The notes under the pieces were generated by a model that was not told where the DNA came from, did not search any database, and was given only the letters and a program-made list of their open reading frames with translations. Positions 1 through 7,918 of a DNA stretch of 55,196 bases are shown here, in pieces. This DNA is from Clostridiales bacterium (GTDB lineage: Bacteria > Bacillota > Clostridia > Lachnospirales > Bianqueaceae), in assembly GCA_024689505.1 (NCBI GenBank), contig JAILDJ010000162.1, forward strand, positions 1 through 55,196. Reading direction: 5' to 3'. The position numbers and the translations under genes are program-made. Each line of letters begins with the position of its first letter. Position 1 is the stretch's first letter.

Positions 1-303
1 AGTTTTGACTATGAAATGGGAATAAATAAATACGGTACGATAGTATTCAGATATCCCGATAAGGCTCTGGAAAGACTTAAGACAGACTGCAGTGAGGGAA
101 TAGAGGCGGTCAGAAAGGCTTTTGATCTTCCGGAACTGAACAGCCGCAGTTTCAGGCTTTACAAAACCTATGGCTGGCAGCTGATTGATGCCGATGCAAC
201 GGCACCGTGGCGGGTATTGGAACAGGGCAGACTGATTTCCAGGGTCCTGGACATATACGAGAATTCCTTCTACGATAACTTCCGGCACGTAACAGTTGAA
301 TAA
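1..303 (+). CDS. Unknown protein, C-terminal part (5' end off window)
   Basis: The frame is open to the first base of the window. The first internal ATG is at 16 and has no ribosome-binding site visible in the 15 available bases, so this is probably the tail of a longer gene. The visible part is about 100 residues, soluble and rich in aromatic and charged residues. It has no signal peptide, membrane segment, Cys cluster or motif that I recognise. The stop is followed within 10 bases by a hairpin terminator shared with the convergent methyltransferase gene. No function is proposed. Confidence 0.6.
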   Translation, partial: SFDYEMGINKYGTIVFRYPDKALERLKTDCSEGIEAVRKAFDLPELNSRSFRLYKTYGWQLIDADATAPWRVLEQGRLISRVLDIYENSFYDNFRHVTVE

Positions 304-310
304 TAAAAAC

Positions 311-335
311 AGGGACAGCTATTGGCTGTCCCTTA
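311..335. terminator. Bidirectional hairpin terminator
   Basis: GGGACAGC (312-319) pairs perfectly with GCTGTCCC (325-332) around a 5-base loop, flanked by A-rich and T-containing sequence. It separates the convergent genes ending at 303 and 333. Confidence 0.75.
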
Positions 336-1019
336 ATCATTCTTCTTTACGACCGCAAACATCAGGCTGTTGAAATCCGGCAGGGAAGAAGTGATCCCTT
401 TTTCCAGGATCTGCATCTGATTGTCTGTTATTTCCCTTTCAAATGTTTCGAATGATACCATTCGCATGGAGGTTGATGTAACCTTGACAGTTCCTGTTTC
501 ATGTTCTCTTTCCACGATATCAAAAGCTGCAGAGACATCAGTATGTATTTCGGTAATACCGTCACCCATTGAACAGATCAGAGCGATGCCGTCGTTGTTG
601 AGATGGTGGTTAATGAACTGATAGAAACGGTGTCTGTCACGGTCTTCTACCAGCATGTGTATTACCGCAATGGCATAGATGAAATCATGGGAATAAGGAT
701 GCTCATCATTCAGACAGTCCAGTACTTCAAAGTTTTGAGCATGTTCACTGCTGAGGGTGTGGCAGTATCTGATGACTTCCGGAGAAATATCCGTTGCCAG
801 TAACTTATATCCTTTTTTTAACAGGGGAAAAGCGTCGCGGCCTTCACCGCAGCCGATCTCCAGAATGGATGAATCTTTTGTTATGGAATATTTTTCAATA
901 GTTTCTCGGACGATAGGGGTAGGGGTATCGCTGGACCAGGAATAACCCTTGTCATGAATCGTCTTATAACGGGAATCATAGGCTTCATAGTACTTTTTCA
1001 TAAGAATATTATATGTCAT
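333..1019 (-). CDS. SAM-dependent class I methyltransferase
   Basis: 228 residues with a Rossmann-fold methyltransferase domain. Motif I is LEIGCGEGRDAFPLL at about residues 54-68 (SAM glycine loop). It is followed by the acidic motif ATDISPEVI near 75-83 and a post-I segment DFIYAIAVIHML near 112-123, where many family members have the substrate-site aromatic. This fits the generic methyltransferase domain 11/25 group. The substrate cannot be told from sequence. It stands alone, convergent with the gene before it and divergent from the phosphatase gene after it. The start gives an N-terminus (MTYNILMKKYYEAYDSRY) typical of small-molecule methyltransferases. Confidence 0.85.
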   Translation of the reverse strand: MTYNILMKKYYEAYDSRYKTIHDKGYSWSSDTPTPIVRETIEKYSITKDSSILEIGCGEGRDAFPLLKKGYKLLATDISPEVIRYCHTLSSEHAQNFEVLDCLNDEHPYSHDFIYAIAVIHMLVEDRDRHRFYQFINHHLNNDGIALICSMGDGITEIHTDVSAAFDIVEREHETGTVKVTSTSMRMVSFETFEREITDNQMQILEKGITSSLPDFNSLMFAVVKKND

Positions 1020-1093
1020 TCTGCCGAATGATTTTATTTTTTATTAGTAAAATAAGGGTTAACAGTTATAATTAGTATAAGGAAGGTTTTATT

Positions 1094-2842
1094 ATGGCTT
1101 TGAAATCCATTACTGAAATGAATAAAGCTGAACGTAAGCGTAACAGCCTTAAGGGCAAGACGTACCGTTCAATTATCATATATTCGCTCATCATCAGCTT
1201 TGCGGCCATTACTTTTGGTTTCTATCTGTTTGCCTCAGCTGTAAGAAGAGACTACCGTACCAGAACATGGCAGATGTCCAGAACGGCAGTAAAGGTTCTT
1301 GATAAGGAAGAGATCCTGAGGGAAGCTGAAGAAGTAGTAAAGGTATATAAAGGGATGAGTGCTGAAGAGCAGCTTCAGCTGCAGGATAAGCACGCAGATC
1401 TGCTTAACAGGTTTGCAGGTGTCCGCGGGGAAGGCTTTGATGAAATATGCCGGGAACTGTTGTCAATTCAGGAAAGCAATAACGGCAAGGCAGCCTTTAC
1501 AGCCATCTTTGATTTGGCCAATAACCGCCGCATATTTGTTACGGACTCCGATCCTAATGAAACTTTCTGCCCGCCAGGCAGTATGGACGTCATGGAAAAA
1601 AGAGTCATTAATGACATTATGAACGGCGAGCAGTTCTTCCTGGATGAACTGTTCGAAACCGGTCCGATGAGTTCGACCATCTTCAAGATGGAACCTTATG
1701 GCTACCGCTGTATGGCGGGTACCATTGTAGGATTTATTGACGAGTATCCTGTCTTTGTCTTCTTTGATACGGACATGAACAGGGCTGTCAGAATAGAGAC
1801 CATCTTCCTGATCATGTACATCATTTTGTTGGCGGCCGTAACGGCAGTCATCATAAAACTGTCAGTGAAGAATATCAATACCATGATCGTTGATCCTATC
1901 AATCGGCTGTCTGATGCCGCTCTGGATTACATTGACGATGCCAATGACAGCAGCCGTGATGAAAAACACTTTGACAAGCTGAACATTCAGACCGGTGATG
2001 AAATAGAGAACCTCAGCCTCAGCATGAAGCGCATGGAAGAGGATCTGGGACATTACATTGAAAACCTGACACAGGTAACTGCCGACAGAGAACGCATCAG
2101 AACGGAGCTGACACTGGCTAACAGGATACAGGCAGCCATGATGCCGCATATTTTCCCGCCGTTCCCTGACCGCAGGGAAATTGAGCTTTACGGTATCATG
2201 GATCCGGCCAAGGAAGTCGGCGGTGACTTCTATGACTTCTTCCTGATCGATGATGATCATCTGGGACTGGTCATTGCGGATGTTTCCGGTAAGGGTGTAC
2301 CGGGTGCCTTATTCATGATGATTTCCAAGATCATCATTCAGAGCTGTGCCATGCTGGATAAGTCTCCGGCTGAGATCCTGACCAAGACCAACGAAGCGAT
2401 CTGTTCCAATAACCAGGAAGAGATGTTTGTAACAGCCTGGGTCGGCATCCTGGAACTGTCTACCGGCAAACTGATAGCGGCTAACGGCGGCCATGAATAT
2501 CCGGTCATCAAGTATCCAAACGGTGAGTTTGAGATGCTCAAGGACAGACATGGCTTGGTCTTAGGAGCCATGGATGGCATGAAATATCATGAATATGAGC
2601 TCGACATGAAACCGGGCAGCTGTCTGTTTGTCTATACTGACGGTGTACCGGAAGCTACCGATGCCAATGAGGAACTCTTCGGTTATAAGCGCATGCTGGC
2701 AGCTTTGAACAGTGATCTTGATACGGAACCTGAAAGCGTACTTAAGAGAGTAAGACAGGGCGTTGATGACTTCGTGCTGGATGCCGAACAGTTTGATGAT
2801 CTGACCATGCTGTGCGTGCTGTATAAGGGAACTCAGAAATAA
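1094..2842 (+). CDS. Membrane sensor with SpoIIE/RsbU-type PP2C phosphatase domain
   Basis: 582 residues. A transmembrane helix spans about residues 24-46. An extracytoplasmic sensor region of about 180 residues follows, then a second helix at about 233-258, a HAMP-like linker at about 260-325 and a C-terminal SpoIIE-type phosphatase domain at about 345-578. Metal-binding motifs are visible: KEVGGDFYDFF, VIADVSGKGVPGALFM and the late acidic motif EQFDDLTML. In this family the domain dephosphorylates an anti-sigma-factor antagonist in partner-switching or stress signalling. No anti-sigma or antagonist gene is adjacent, so the target is unknown. An AAGGAAGG-type ribosome site precedes the ATG, and a strong terminator lies 8 bases after the stop. 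Confidence 0.9.
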   Translation: MALKSITEMNKAERKRNSLKGKTYRSIIIYSLIISFAAITFGFYLFASAVRRDYRTRTWQMSRTAVKVLDKEEILREAEEVVKVYKGMSAEEQLQLQDKHADLLNRFAGVRGEGFDEICRELLSIQESNNGKAAFTAIFDLANNRRIFVTDSDPNETFCPPGSMDVMEKRVINDIMNGEQFFLDELFETGPMSSTIFKMEPYGYRCMAGTIVGFIDEYPVFVFFDTDMNRAVRIETIFLIMYIILLAAVTAVIIKLSVKNINTMIVDPINRLSDAALDYIDDANDSSRDEKHFDKLNIQTGDEIENLSLSMKRMEEDLGHYIENLTQVTADRERIRTELTLANRIQAAMMPHIFPPFPDRREIELYGIMDPAKEVGGDFYDFFLIDDDHLGLVIADVSGKGVPGALFMMISKIIIQSCAMLDKSPAEILTKTNEAICSNNQEEMFVTAWVGILELSTGKLIAANGGHEYPVIKYPNGEFEMLKDRHGLVLGAMDGMKYHEYELDMKPGSCLFVYTDGVPEATDANEELFGYKRMLAALNSDLDTEPESVLKRVRQGVDDFVLDAEQFDDLTMLCVLYKGTQK

Positions 2843-2849
2843 CATGTTA

Positions 2850-2871
2850 ACCACCCGCAAGGGTGGTTTTG
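2850..2871 (+). terminator. Terminator of the SpoIIE-type phosphatase gene
   Basis: ACCACCC (2850-2856), loop GCAA, GGGTGGT (2861-2867), then T-rich sequence. The T tract overlaps the -35 element of the next gene. Confidence 0.85.
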
Positions 2872-2903
2872 TTATGGAATGAAATAAATATTATAATAAG
2901 TAT
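2869..2903 (+). promoter_or_regulatory. Promoter placed for a leaderless mRNA
   Basis: A -35 TTGTTA (2869-2874), an exact 17-base spacer and a perfect -10 TATAAT (2892-2897). Only six bases separate the -10 from the ATG at 2904, so the expected transcription start falls on the start codon. No Shine-Dalgarno sequence is present between them. Confidence 0.6.
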
Positions 2904-3458
2904 ATGCTAAGGAAACTGTTTCTGTTTATCATTGCCATCTTACTGCTGCTGTCAGTTCTTTCTGACCGCCGTTATCCCGATCACATCAAATTGGCCGGTA
3001 ACTATTCACGGCTGCAGCGGGAAGTATCACAGCAGTTAAGAGGCATTCTGTTTCCCGAATTAAGACAGCACGGTGTCAATGTTGATAACTATAAGATCAG
3101 ACTCTTTTCAGCCAGTGAAAACAGCGACATAGAAGGTTATCAGCTTGACGGTTTTGTGCTGGTCAGAGACTGCCGCGGACGCTTCTCCTTTTACCGGCAT
3201 GAAGGACGCCGCAAGCTTAATTCTTATGAAGAGAGGAATTCCTGTAAGGTTCATACGGAAACAGAAACCTCTGAAGAGGGAGAAGTTACCAGAATAATAA
3301 TGGTGGGCATCATTCAGAAGGGCAAATATGAATATGAACTGCAGTCATCATTCACTCTGGAAGGTGACGACAGGGAAAAGGTAAAGGAAGTTACCGCCGT
3401 AATGGAAAACATGTACAACAGGATACTGGATGAGATTGCCTATACCGAACGGGCATGA
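2904..3458 (+). CDS. Unknown membrane-anchored or exported protein
   Basis: 184 residues. The N-terminus (MLRKLFLFIIAILLLLSVLS) is a short positively charged, hydrophobic signal anchor or signal peptide with no lipobox cysteine. The rest is soluble, charged, and predicted outside the cell: a mix of beta-like and helical stretches with no Cys cluster apart from two isolated cysteines. I recognise no family. The gene appears monocistronic, between a terminator upstream and a separate promoter for the nitroreductase gene downstream. Its own promoter sits so close that the transcript is probably leaderless. Confidence 0.65.
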   Translation: MLRKLFLFIIAILLLLSVLSDRRYPDHIKLAGNYSRLQREVSQQLRGILFPELRQHGVNVDNYKIRLFSASENSDIEGYQLDGFVLVRDCRGRFSFYRHEGRRKLNSYEERNSCKVHTETETSEEGEVTRIIMVGIIQKGKYEYELQSSFTLEGDDREKVKEVTAVMENMYNRILDEIAYTERA

Positions 3459-3516
3459 AAACAGAATAAAGGAAACAACACTGTTATAATAAAAACAGTT
3501 AATAAAGGAGAAAAAT

Positions 3517-4032
3517 ATGAAAGATTGTTTGGAAGTAATCAATACCCGCAGCTCAATTCGCAAGTATACTGATCAGGCCATCTCTCCTGAAGTATGCCGT
3601 ACACTGGTTGAAGCCGGCTTAAAGGCTCCGACAGCCACCAACAAGCAGGAGATCCACATCACCGTTGTAGGAAAGGACAATCCGGTACAGTGTGAGATCC
3701 AGAATGATCTTAATCCTGAAGCAACTGTCAGTTTCTTCTATAATGCTCCGCTGACATTCTATCTGTCAGCTGATGAAAGCTTCAGATGGAGCCCGGTCGA
3801 TGCCGGCATTGCCGTAGAGAACATTCATCTGGCAGCTAAGGCCTTAGGTCTGGGCAGCGTCATTCTGGGCTGCATGGAAAGAACCCTTAACGGTGAAAAG
3901 AAAAAGGAATACGCCGCAAAGCTGGCCATTCCTGAAGGATATAAATTCTTTGTTGCCATTGCGATCGGCTATCCTGATACCGAAAAGCCTCAGCACAGCA
4001 TTAACTTTGATAAGGATGTAACAGTCCTTTAA
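3517..4032 (+). CDS. Nitroreductase-family FMN oxidoreductase
   Basis: 171 residues, the normal size for the compact nitroreductase family. The N-terminal FMN-binding signature is clear (INTRSSIRKYTDQAISPEV at about 8-26), followed by AGLKAPTATNKQEIH, which contacts the flavin and the dimer interface. The later segment GLGSVILGCM also fits. Members are dimeric cytosolic FMN enzymes that use NAD(P)H; the physiological substrate is often unknown. A TATAAT at 3485-3490 and an AAAGGAG ribosome site place the start firmly. The gene is followed 23 bases later by the left end of an IS element. Confidence 0.9.
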   Translation: MKDCLEVINTRSSIRKYTDQAISPEVCRTLVEAGLKAPTATNKQEIHITVVGKDNPVQCEIQNDLNPEATVSFFYNAPLTFYLSADESFRWSPVDAGIAVENIHLAAKALGLGSVILGCMERTLNGEKKKEYAAKLAIPEGYKFFVAIAIGYPDTEKPQHSINFDKDVTVL

Positions 4033-4055
4033 TCGTAAAGAAAAAGCCTTAGATC

Positions 4056-4082
4056 TGAACTGCTCCAGAGAAAATGGACAGT
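4056..4082 (+). repeat. Left terminal inverted repeat of IS3-type element
   Basis: 27 bases starting TGAACTGCTCCAGAG. The reverse complement of 7093-7119 starts TGAACTGCCCCACAA and ends in the same GGACAGT, with only a few mismatches. Confidence 0.8.
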
Positions 4083-4134
4083 AAATATAAAAGGCAAACC
4101 CTCCTGTACAATAGAAGTATAGGAAGGTTTCAGT

Positions 4135-4434
4135 ATGGCAGGAAAACCAAACAATAAATATTCACCAGAATTCAAGAAAAAGGCAGTGGAAAAGTATCTG
4201 AATGGAGAGTTGGGAAGCATGGCATACGCATCACGACAATTAGGCCTAAGATCACATGAACAATTGAGACAGTGGATCAAATTATACAAACAAGACCCGG
4301 AGCTTTTGAAAGTAGATGGCAGGCATTTTGGAAAAAAAGATGGAGTTCAGAAAGGAATCCCTAAGAAGGATGCCTTCCGTAACGGCAGCACATTTTTCAG
4401 TATTGATAATGTTCTGGAAAGCTATAAGACTTGA
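4135..4434 (+). pseudogene. IS3-family transposase OrfA, truncated
   Basis: 99 residues. Residues 1-55 carry the OrfA helix-turn-helix: YSPEFKKKAVEKYL, then a recognition region ending LRSHEQLRQWIKLY. Normal OrfA proteins of this group continue into a leucine-zipper region and are followed by orfB in the -1 frame. Here the sequence loses likeness after about residue 70 and orfB does not follow; glgA begins 84 bases downstream. The gene is therefore a left-end remnant. Its partner fragment is the orfB tail at 6845-7093. Confidence 0.75.
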
Positions 4435-4518
4435 ATTAAGCGGTTATAAAGATTATTATTGTAGTTGCTGTGATAATTAAATTATTCACAGACGACGCAA
4501 TCTGAAGGAGGAGTTAAA

Positions 4519-6228
4519 ATGGCTGCTAAAAAAGCAACTGAAGAAACTGCTGAAAAGAAAACAGCGGAAAAGAAAACTGCAGTGAAGAAAACTGCGGAAA
4601 AGAAGACAGCAGAAAAGAAAACGGCCGAAAAGAAGACTGCCGTGAAAAAAATGACTAAAACAACAAAAAATGTTACGGATAAAAAGACTGTTAAGAAGGA
4701 AGCTGTGGAAGCTGCGGCTGATGAGATCATCGCTGCTGCCAATCAGCAGGTGATGACCCAGGAACCTGAATCACCGCGACGAAGCATTGCCTTTATCGGA
4801 TCGGAATGTTATCCGTTTGTAAAGACCGGCGGACTTGGAGACGTCATGTACGCTCTTCCCAAGGCGCTTACCAGAAGAAACTGTGATGTAAAGGTCATCC
4901 TTCCAAGATACAAATGCATCCCGCAGCAGTATCAGGATAAAATGGTTTACCGGGGAAGCTTCTATATGGATCTGACAAGTGACGGCAAACAGTACTATGT
5001 CGGCATCATGGAATATGTCTGGGATGGAGTTGTCTATGACTTCATCGATAACGAAGAATTCTTTGGCGGAGATAAGCCATATACCAATCTGATCGATGAT
5101 ATCCCGAAGTACTGCTATTTCAGCAAGGCAGCTCTGGCTGCGCTCAACTACATGAACTGGCAACCGAATATCATCCACTGCCATGACTGGCAGGCGGCTC
5201 TGGTACCGGTATATCTGCGGACGTTCTTCCAGAATACTTCCATCGGTAACGCAAAAACCATGATCACCATTCATAACCTGCGCTTCCAGGGTATTTACAA
5301 TATCAAGACCATCAAGTATTGGACGAATCTGCCGGATTATGTTTTCAACAAGGATGCCTTGACTCAGAACTGGCTTGATGCCAATATGCTCAAGGGTGGA
5401 TTAACCTATTCCAACATGATCACAACAGTCTCCAATACCTATGCCGGAGAGATCCAGACCTCCGAGTATGGTGAAGGACTGGAAGCTCATCTGCGCTATC
5501 ACTCAGGAAAACTGCGCGGCATCGTCAACGGTATCGACTATGATATCTGGGATCCGTCAAAAGACAGCGACATCGTTGCGAACTACAGCATCGAGGATGC
5601 AATCGCCAAAAAGAGAGAAAATAAGATTGCCCTGCAGAAGGAACTCGGCCTGGAAGAAAACGGAGATAAGTTTGTCATCGGATTGATTTCCCGACTGACA
5701 AACCAGAAAGGTCTGGATCTGGTGAATACCTGTATTCCGCAGATCATGGATCCACATACACAGGTCGTCGTTCTGGGCACAGGGGATGCCGAATATGAAA
5801 ATTCCTTCCGCTACTATGAGAATCATTACAAGGGACAGTTTGCGGGCTGTATCCAGTATGATGAAGCGAGAAGCCACCGCATCTATGCCGGATGTGATGT
5901 GCTGTTAGTACCTTCACGGTTTGAACCGTGCGGCCTGACCCAGCTGATCGCCATGCATTACGGAACGGTTCCGATCGTCAGAGAGACCGGCGGTCTTAAG
6001 GACACCGTGGAACCTTACAACATGTATGCTGACTGGGGCAATGGATTCACGTTTGACAGATATGAGTCAGGACTGTTATACGATGCAATCAACCGCGCCA
6101 AGACACTGTACTTTGAAAACCGCTATTACTGGGATGAAATGGTTCAGCGCGATATGGCCAAGAATGTTTCCTGGGATAACTCAGCGAAGCAGTACAAGGA
6201 TCTGTATCTGGAACTGACGGCCTGGTAA
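4519..6228 (+). CDS. glgA: Glycogen synthase with lysine-rich repeat extension
   Basis: 569 residues. The GT5 glycogen synthase core (ADP-glucose to alpha-1,4-glucan) starts at about residue 89 and is about 480 residues, the family's usual length. Visible motifs are KTGGLGDVMYALPKAL (the KxGGL nucleotide-sugar loop), HNLRFQGIY, SRLTNQKGLDL, and the C-terminal PSRFEPCGLTQLIAM with RETGGLKDTV. The first 88 residues are extra: seven TAEKK/TAVKK units at residues 10-44, then a K/A/E-rich linker. GGAGGAG precedes the ATG at a normal distance, so the extension is probably translated. No glgB, glgC or glgP is next to it. The gene lies between two halves of an IS element. Confidence 0.93.
   Translation: MAAKKATEETAEKKTAEKKTAVKKTAEKKTAEKKTAEKKTAVKKMTKTTKNVTDKKTVKKEAVEAAADEIIAAANQQVMTQEPESPRRSIAFIGSECYPFVKTGGLGDVMYALPKALTRRNCDVKVILPRYKCIPQQYQDKMVYRGSFYMDLTSDGKQYYVGIMEYVWDGVVYDFIDNEEFFGGDKPYTNLIDDIPKYCYFSKAALAALNYMNWQPNIIHCHDWQAALVPVYLRTFFQNTSIGNAKTMITIHNLRFQGIYNIKTIKYWTNLPDYVFNKDALTQNWLDANMLKGGLTYSNMITTVSNTYAGEIQTSEYGEGLEAHLRYHSGKLRGIVNGIDYDIWDPSKDSDIVANYSIEDAIAKKRENKIALQKELGLEENGDKFVIGLISRLTNQKGLDLVNTCIPQIMDPHTQVVVLGTGDAEYENSFRYYENHYKGQFAGCIQYDEARSHRIYAGCDVLLVPSRFEPCGLTQLIAMHYGTVPIVRETGGLKDTVEPYNMYADWGNGFTFDRYESGLLYDAINRAKTLYFENRYYWDEMVQRDMAKNVSWDNSAKQYKDLYLELTAW
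4546..4650 (+). repeat. Seven 15-base repeats coding TAEKK/TAVKK
   Basis: Tandem, slightly degenerate 15-base units inside the 5' end of glgA (residues 10-44). The order is E, E, V, E, E, E, V at the third position. Third-base differences between units show the array is not a simple recent slippage product. Confidence 0.85.
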
Positions 6229-6264
6229 GATTCAAAAAAGAATAATTTAATCACTAAAAAAAGA

Positions 6265-6299
6265 AAGCCCGTTCGGAAATCAAATTTCGGACGGGCTTA
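6265..6299 (+). terminator. Terminator of glgA
   Basis: AAGCCCGTTCGGAAAT (6265-6280) pairs with ATTTCGGACGGGCTT (6284-6298) with one bulge and a tiny loop. It starts about 36 bases after the glgA stop. Confidence 0.75.
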
Positions 6300-6321
6300 T
6301 TGATTAATTTGCTGGTATCAG

Positions 6322-6345
6322 AAAAGCTCACTGTGAGGAGCTTTT
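6322..6345 (-). terminator. Terminator for the minus-strand plsY remnant
   Basis: AAAAGCTC (6322-6329) and GAGCTTTT (6338-6345) form an 8-base stem. Read on the minus strand it follows the remnant's stop at 6355 and ends in a U-rich arm. Confidence 0.6.
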
Positions 6346-6354
6346 GTCTTGTGG

Positions 6355-6474
6355 TTATGCTTCGTTTTCTTCTTTCTTTTTCTTTCCGAAAGTATCGTAA
6401 AGGGAGAATTCAGTACCCTTGGCGATTCTGACGATGTTCATGCGGTGTCTGTAAATGATTACTAAGGAGACAAA
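6355..6474 (-). pseudogene. plsY: PlsY glycerol-3-phosphate acyltransferase, C-terminal remnant
   Basis: The last 39-40 codons of this minus-strand frame read VSLVIIYRHRMNIVRIAKGT, followed by a charged tail. This matches the conserved end of PlsY: a last membrane helix, then a YRHRxNIxRIxxGTE motif. PlsY uses acyl-phosphate to acylate glycerol-3-phosphate in the membrane and normally has about 200 residues and several helices; everything before the last helix is missing. The frame runs without a break into a helicase fragment at about 6475, so this is a deletion or joining scar and not a working gene. Confidence 0.65.
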
Positions 6475-6845
6475 GGCAACGGCCTTGTTAGTAAATGAAA
6501 TAACCAATATCTTCTTAGGATCAATATCCTTCTTGTCAACCAGATATTTCACTTTAGCTGCAACAGTAGTTGTTTTACCGGCACCTACTCCAGCTATTAC
6601 TAAAGTATAGTCTTCATCAAGGTCAATAACAGGATCCACTGATTTCAATATATTATCCAGATAATCCTTTTCCTTGACCATTTCTTTTTGGATAAACCGC
6701 TCATTCTTTTCATCAATTAGTTTTTCGAAGTTGTTATACGTATTGACGGTTGTATCAATGTATTACTTCTTCATATTGAATTTCTTGCAGAATTCATCGA
6801 TGACACCACTGGAATTAAACTGATATAACAAATAATGTAATTAAC
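6475..6845 (-). pseudogene. UvrD/Rep-like helicase, N-terminal remnant with internal stop
   Basis: Minus-strand frame. It contains a Walker A segment (IAGVGAGKTTTVAAKVKYL) and motif Ia (KKILVISFTNKAV), in the order and spacing of superfamily I UvrD/PcrA-type helicases. A longer reading upstream of the ATG at 6681 continues through NNFEKLIDEKNERFIQKE, is interrupted by a TAA at about 6763-6765, and resumes with FNSSGVIDEFCKKFNMKK. The piece stops at motif Ia where it joins the PlsY tail. Helicase motifs II-VI are absent, so it cannot be functional. Confidence 0.65.
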
Positions 6846-7093
6846 AAAAGAATAATAAGGACCTTAAAGCTAACTGTTACGATAATGCCTGTTGTGAGAA
6901 TTTCTTCGGTCATCTTAAATCTGAATGTCTGGAATTAGGTGATGTTCCTGAAACTAACGATCAACTAATTAATATGGTTGGTGAATATATTGATTTCTAC
7001 AACAATGCCAGACAACAGAGAACACTAAAAGGTATGACTCCTATGGAATACAGGTGTGCCTACCTTAATAGTCTGGCCCAGGCTTTTTTATAA
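6845..7093 (+). pseudogene. IS3-family transposase OrfB, C-terminal fragment
   Basis: The frame reads NCYDNACCENFFGHLKSE, then EYIDFYNNARQQRTLKGMTPMEYR, ending at TAA 7091-7093. These are the last parts of the DDE integrase core: the glutamate region in ENFFGHLKSE and the conserved YIDFYN..R......TP.EYR end. The two catalytic aspartates lie in the missing upstream portion. The stop codon abuts the right terminal repeat, as is normal for IS3-family elements. The frame has a stop at 6842-6844 and no start. Confidence 0.8.
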
Positions 7094-7119
7094 CTGTCCC
7101 ACTTTTGTGGGGCAGTTCA
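7093..7119 (-). repeat. Right terminal inverted repeat of IS3-type element
   Basis: 27 bases. The reverse complement matches the left end at 4056-4082 at most positions, starting TGAACTG and ending GGACAGT. Confidence 0.8.
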
Positions 7120-7162
7120 CATGCATCAGCCTTTTTTGATTTTGATAGGGTTCTTTTTCCGA

Positions 7163-7726
7163 TCAGTATAGCGACGGTTTGGCCAGAACTTCGTTGACCT
7201 TCAGTTCAAACAGCCTGTTTGAGACAGCGGGCGTTATGATCGCGACGGTGTCCTCTCCGCCTGCGGTGCCTGCAAGACACATGACCGGTTCTCCCTCTCT
7301 GACAACGCCCTGATCAGCCGCCATCAACGCCATTTCCACACAGACTTTGGTTCCCTGTCCGAACATGCGCAGAGTATATGCCACGATCTCAAGCGGGTAA
7401 ACGCCCTTAAAGACTTTTGACATACCTCTTTCCGCGGCGGACAGAGCGTGCGTTCCGGTAACGAAGATGACCCCTTTTTCCGCCATTTCCTTTCTGAACG
7501 CATCTTCGATCTCAATGGTGTTCTTCTCGCCGAAACCGTAAGCGTGCGTTACTGCTATGATCCTTCCGTGATAATCCTGTTTTTTTGATTCTTCCAGAAC
7601 TACCGGAATGCTTAATCCTCTGGTGGATGCCATCAGCAGATCCAGCCCTCTCTGTTTCGCTTCCCTGACAGCGAGTTCAGCTGCTTCCTGTGTGTTCTCA
7701 CGACCGGGTTTTGCAAATGCCTTCAT
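7163..7726 (-). CDS. Pyruvate-kinase C-terminal (alpha/beta) domain protein
   Basis: 187 residues. It resembles stand-alone proteins built from the pyruvate kinase C-terminal domain: the start has NTQEAAELAVREAKQRG, then LDLLMASTRGLSIPVVLEES and IIAVTHAYGFGEKN, the Rossmann-like nucleotide or phosphate pocket. The kinase barrel is absent, so it has no pyruvate kinase activity. Its cellular role is not established. AGGAG lies just upstream of the ATG. This is the first gene in block-B codon style, and it starts 40 bases past the IS right end. Confidence 0.75.
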   Translation of the reverse strand: MKAFAKPGRENTQEAAELAVREAKQRGLDLLMASTRGLSIPVVLEESKKQDYHGRIIAVTHAYGFGEKNTIEIEDAFRKEMAEKGVIFVTGTHALSAAERGMSKVFKGVYPLEIVAYTLRMFGQGTKVCVEMALMAADQGVVREGEPVMCLAGTAGGEDTVAIITPAVSNRLFELKVNEVLAKPSLY

Positions 7727-7918
7727 ATCAATACTCTCCTATCGATCTTTATATTCATTGTAACTTGAATGCGCGGCAGGCAGACACATGATGCATCATA
7801 AAAGGATCTTTTTTTGATTCTGCTGGTCACTGTCGCAAAAAGCGAAAAGCGTGCGGACATGTTAGAATAGGAATCAGTATAGCGGCACGGAAATACCGTC
7901 CGCAAAGAGGGCAAGCAT

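Larger units (their letters stand above)
4056..4440 (+). mobile_element. IS3-family element, left half
   Basis: Starts with a 27-base terminal repeat at 4056-4082 (begins TGAACTGCTCC) and contains the 5' part of orfA. The matching inverted end lies 3 kb away at 7093-7119, beyond a C-terminal orfB piece. The middle of the element is missing: glgA and gene scars occupy the space. No matching 3-4 base target duplication flanks the two ends (ATC before 4056, CAT after 7119). Confidence 0.75.
6845..7119 (+). mobile_element. IS3-family element, right half
   Basis: Contains the last part of orfB and the right terminal inverted repeat (7093-7119). The left boundary, at about 6845-6870, abuts the helicase remnant. 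Everything to the right of 7119 has block-B codon style. Confidence 0.75.

Noticed and set aside
4056-7119. A complete composite transposon carrying glgA
   Set aside because: Neither half encodes a full transposase and no target duplication is seen, so mobility cannot be claimed.
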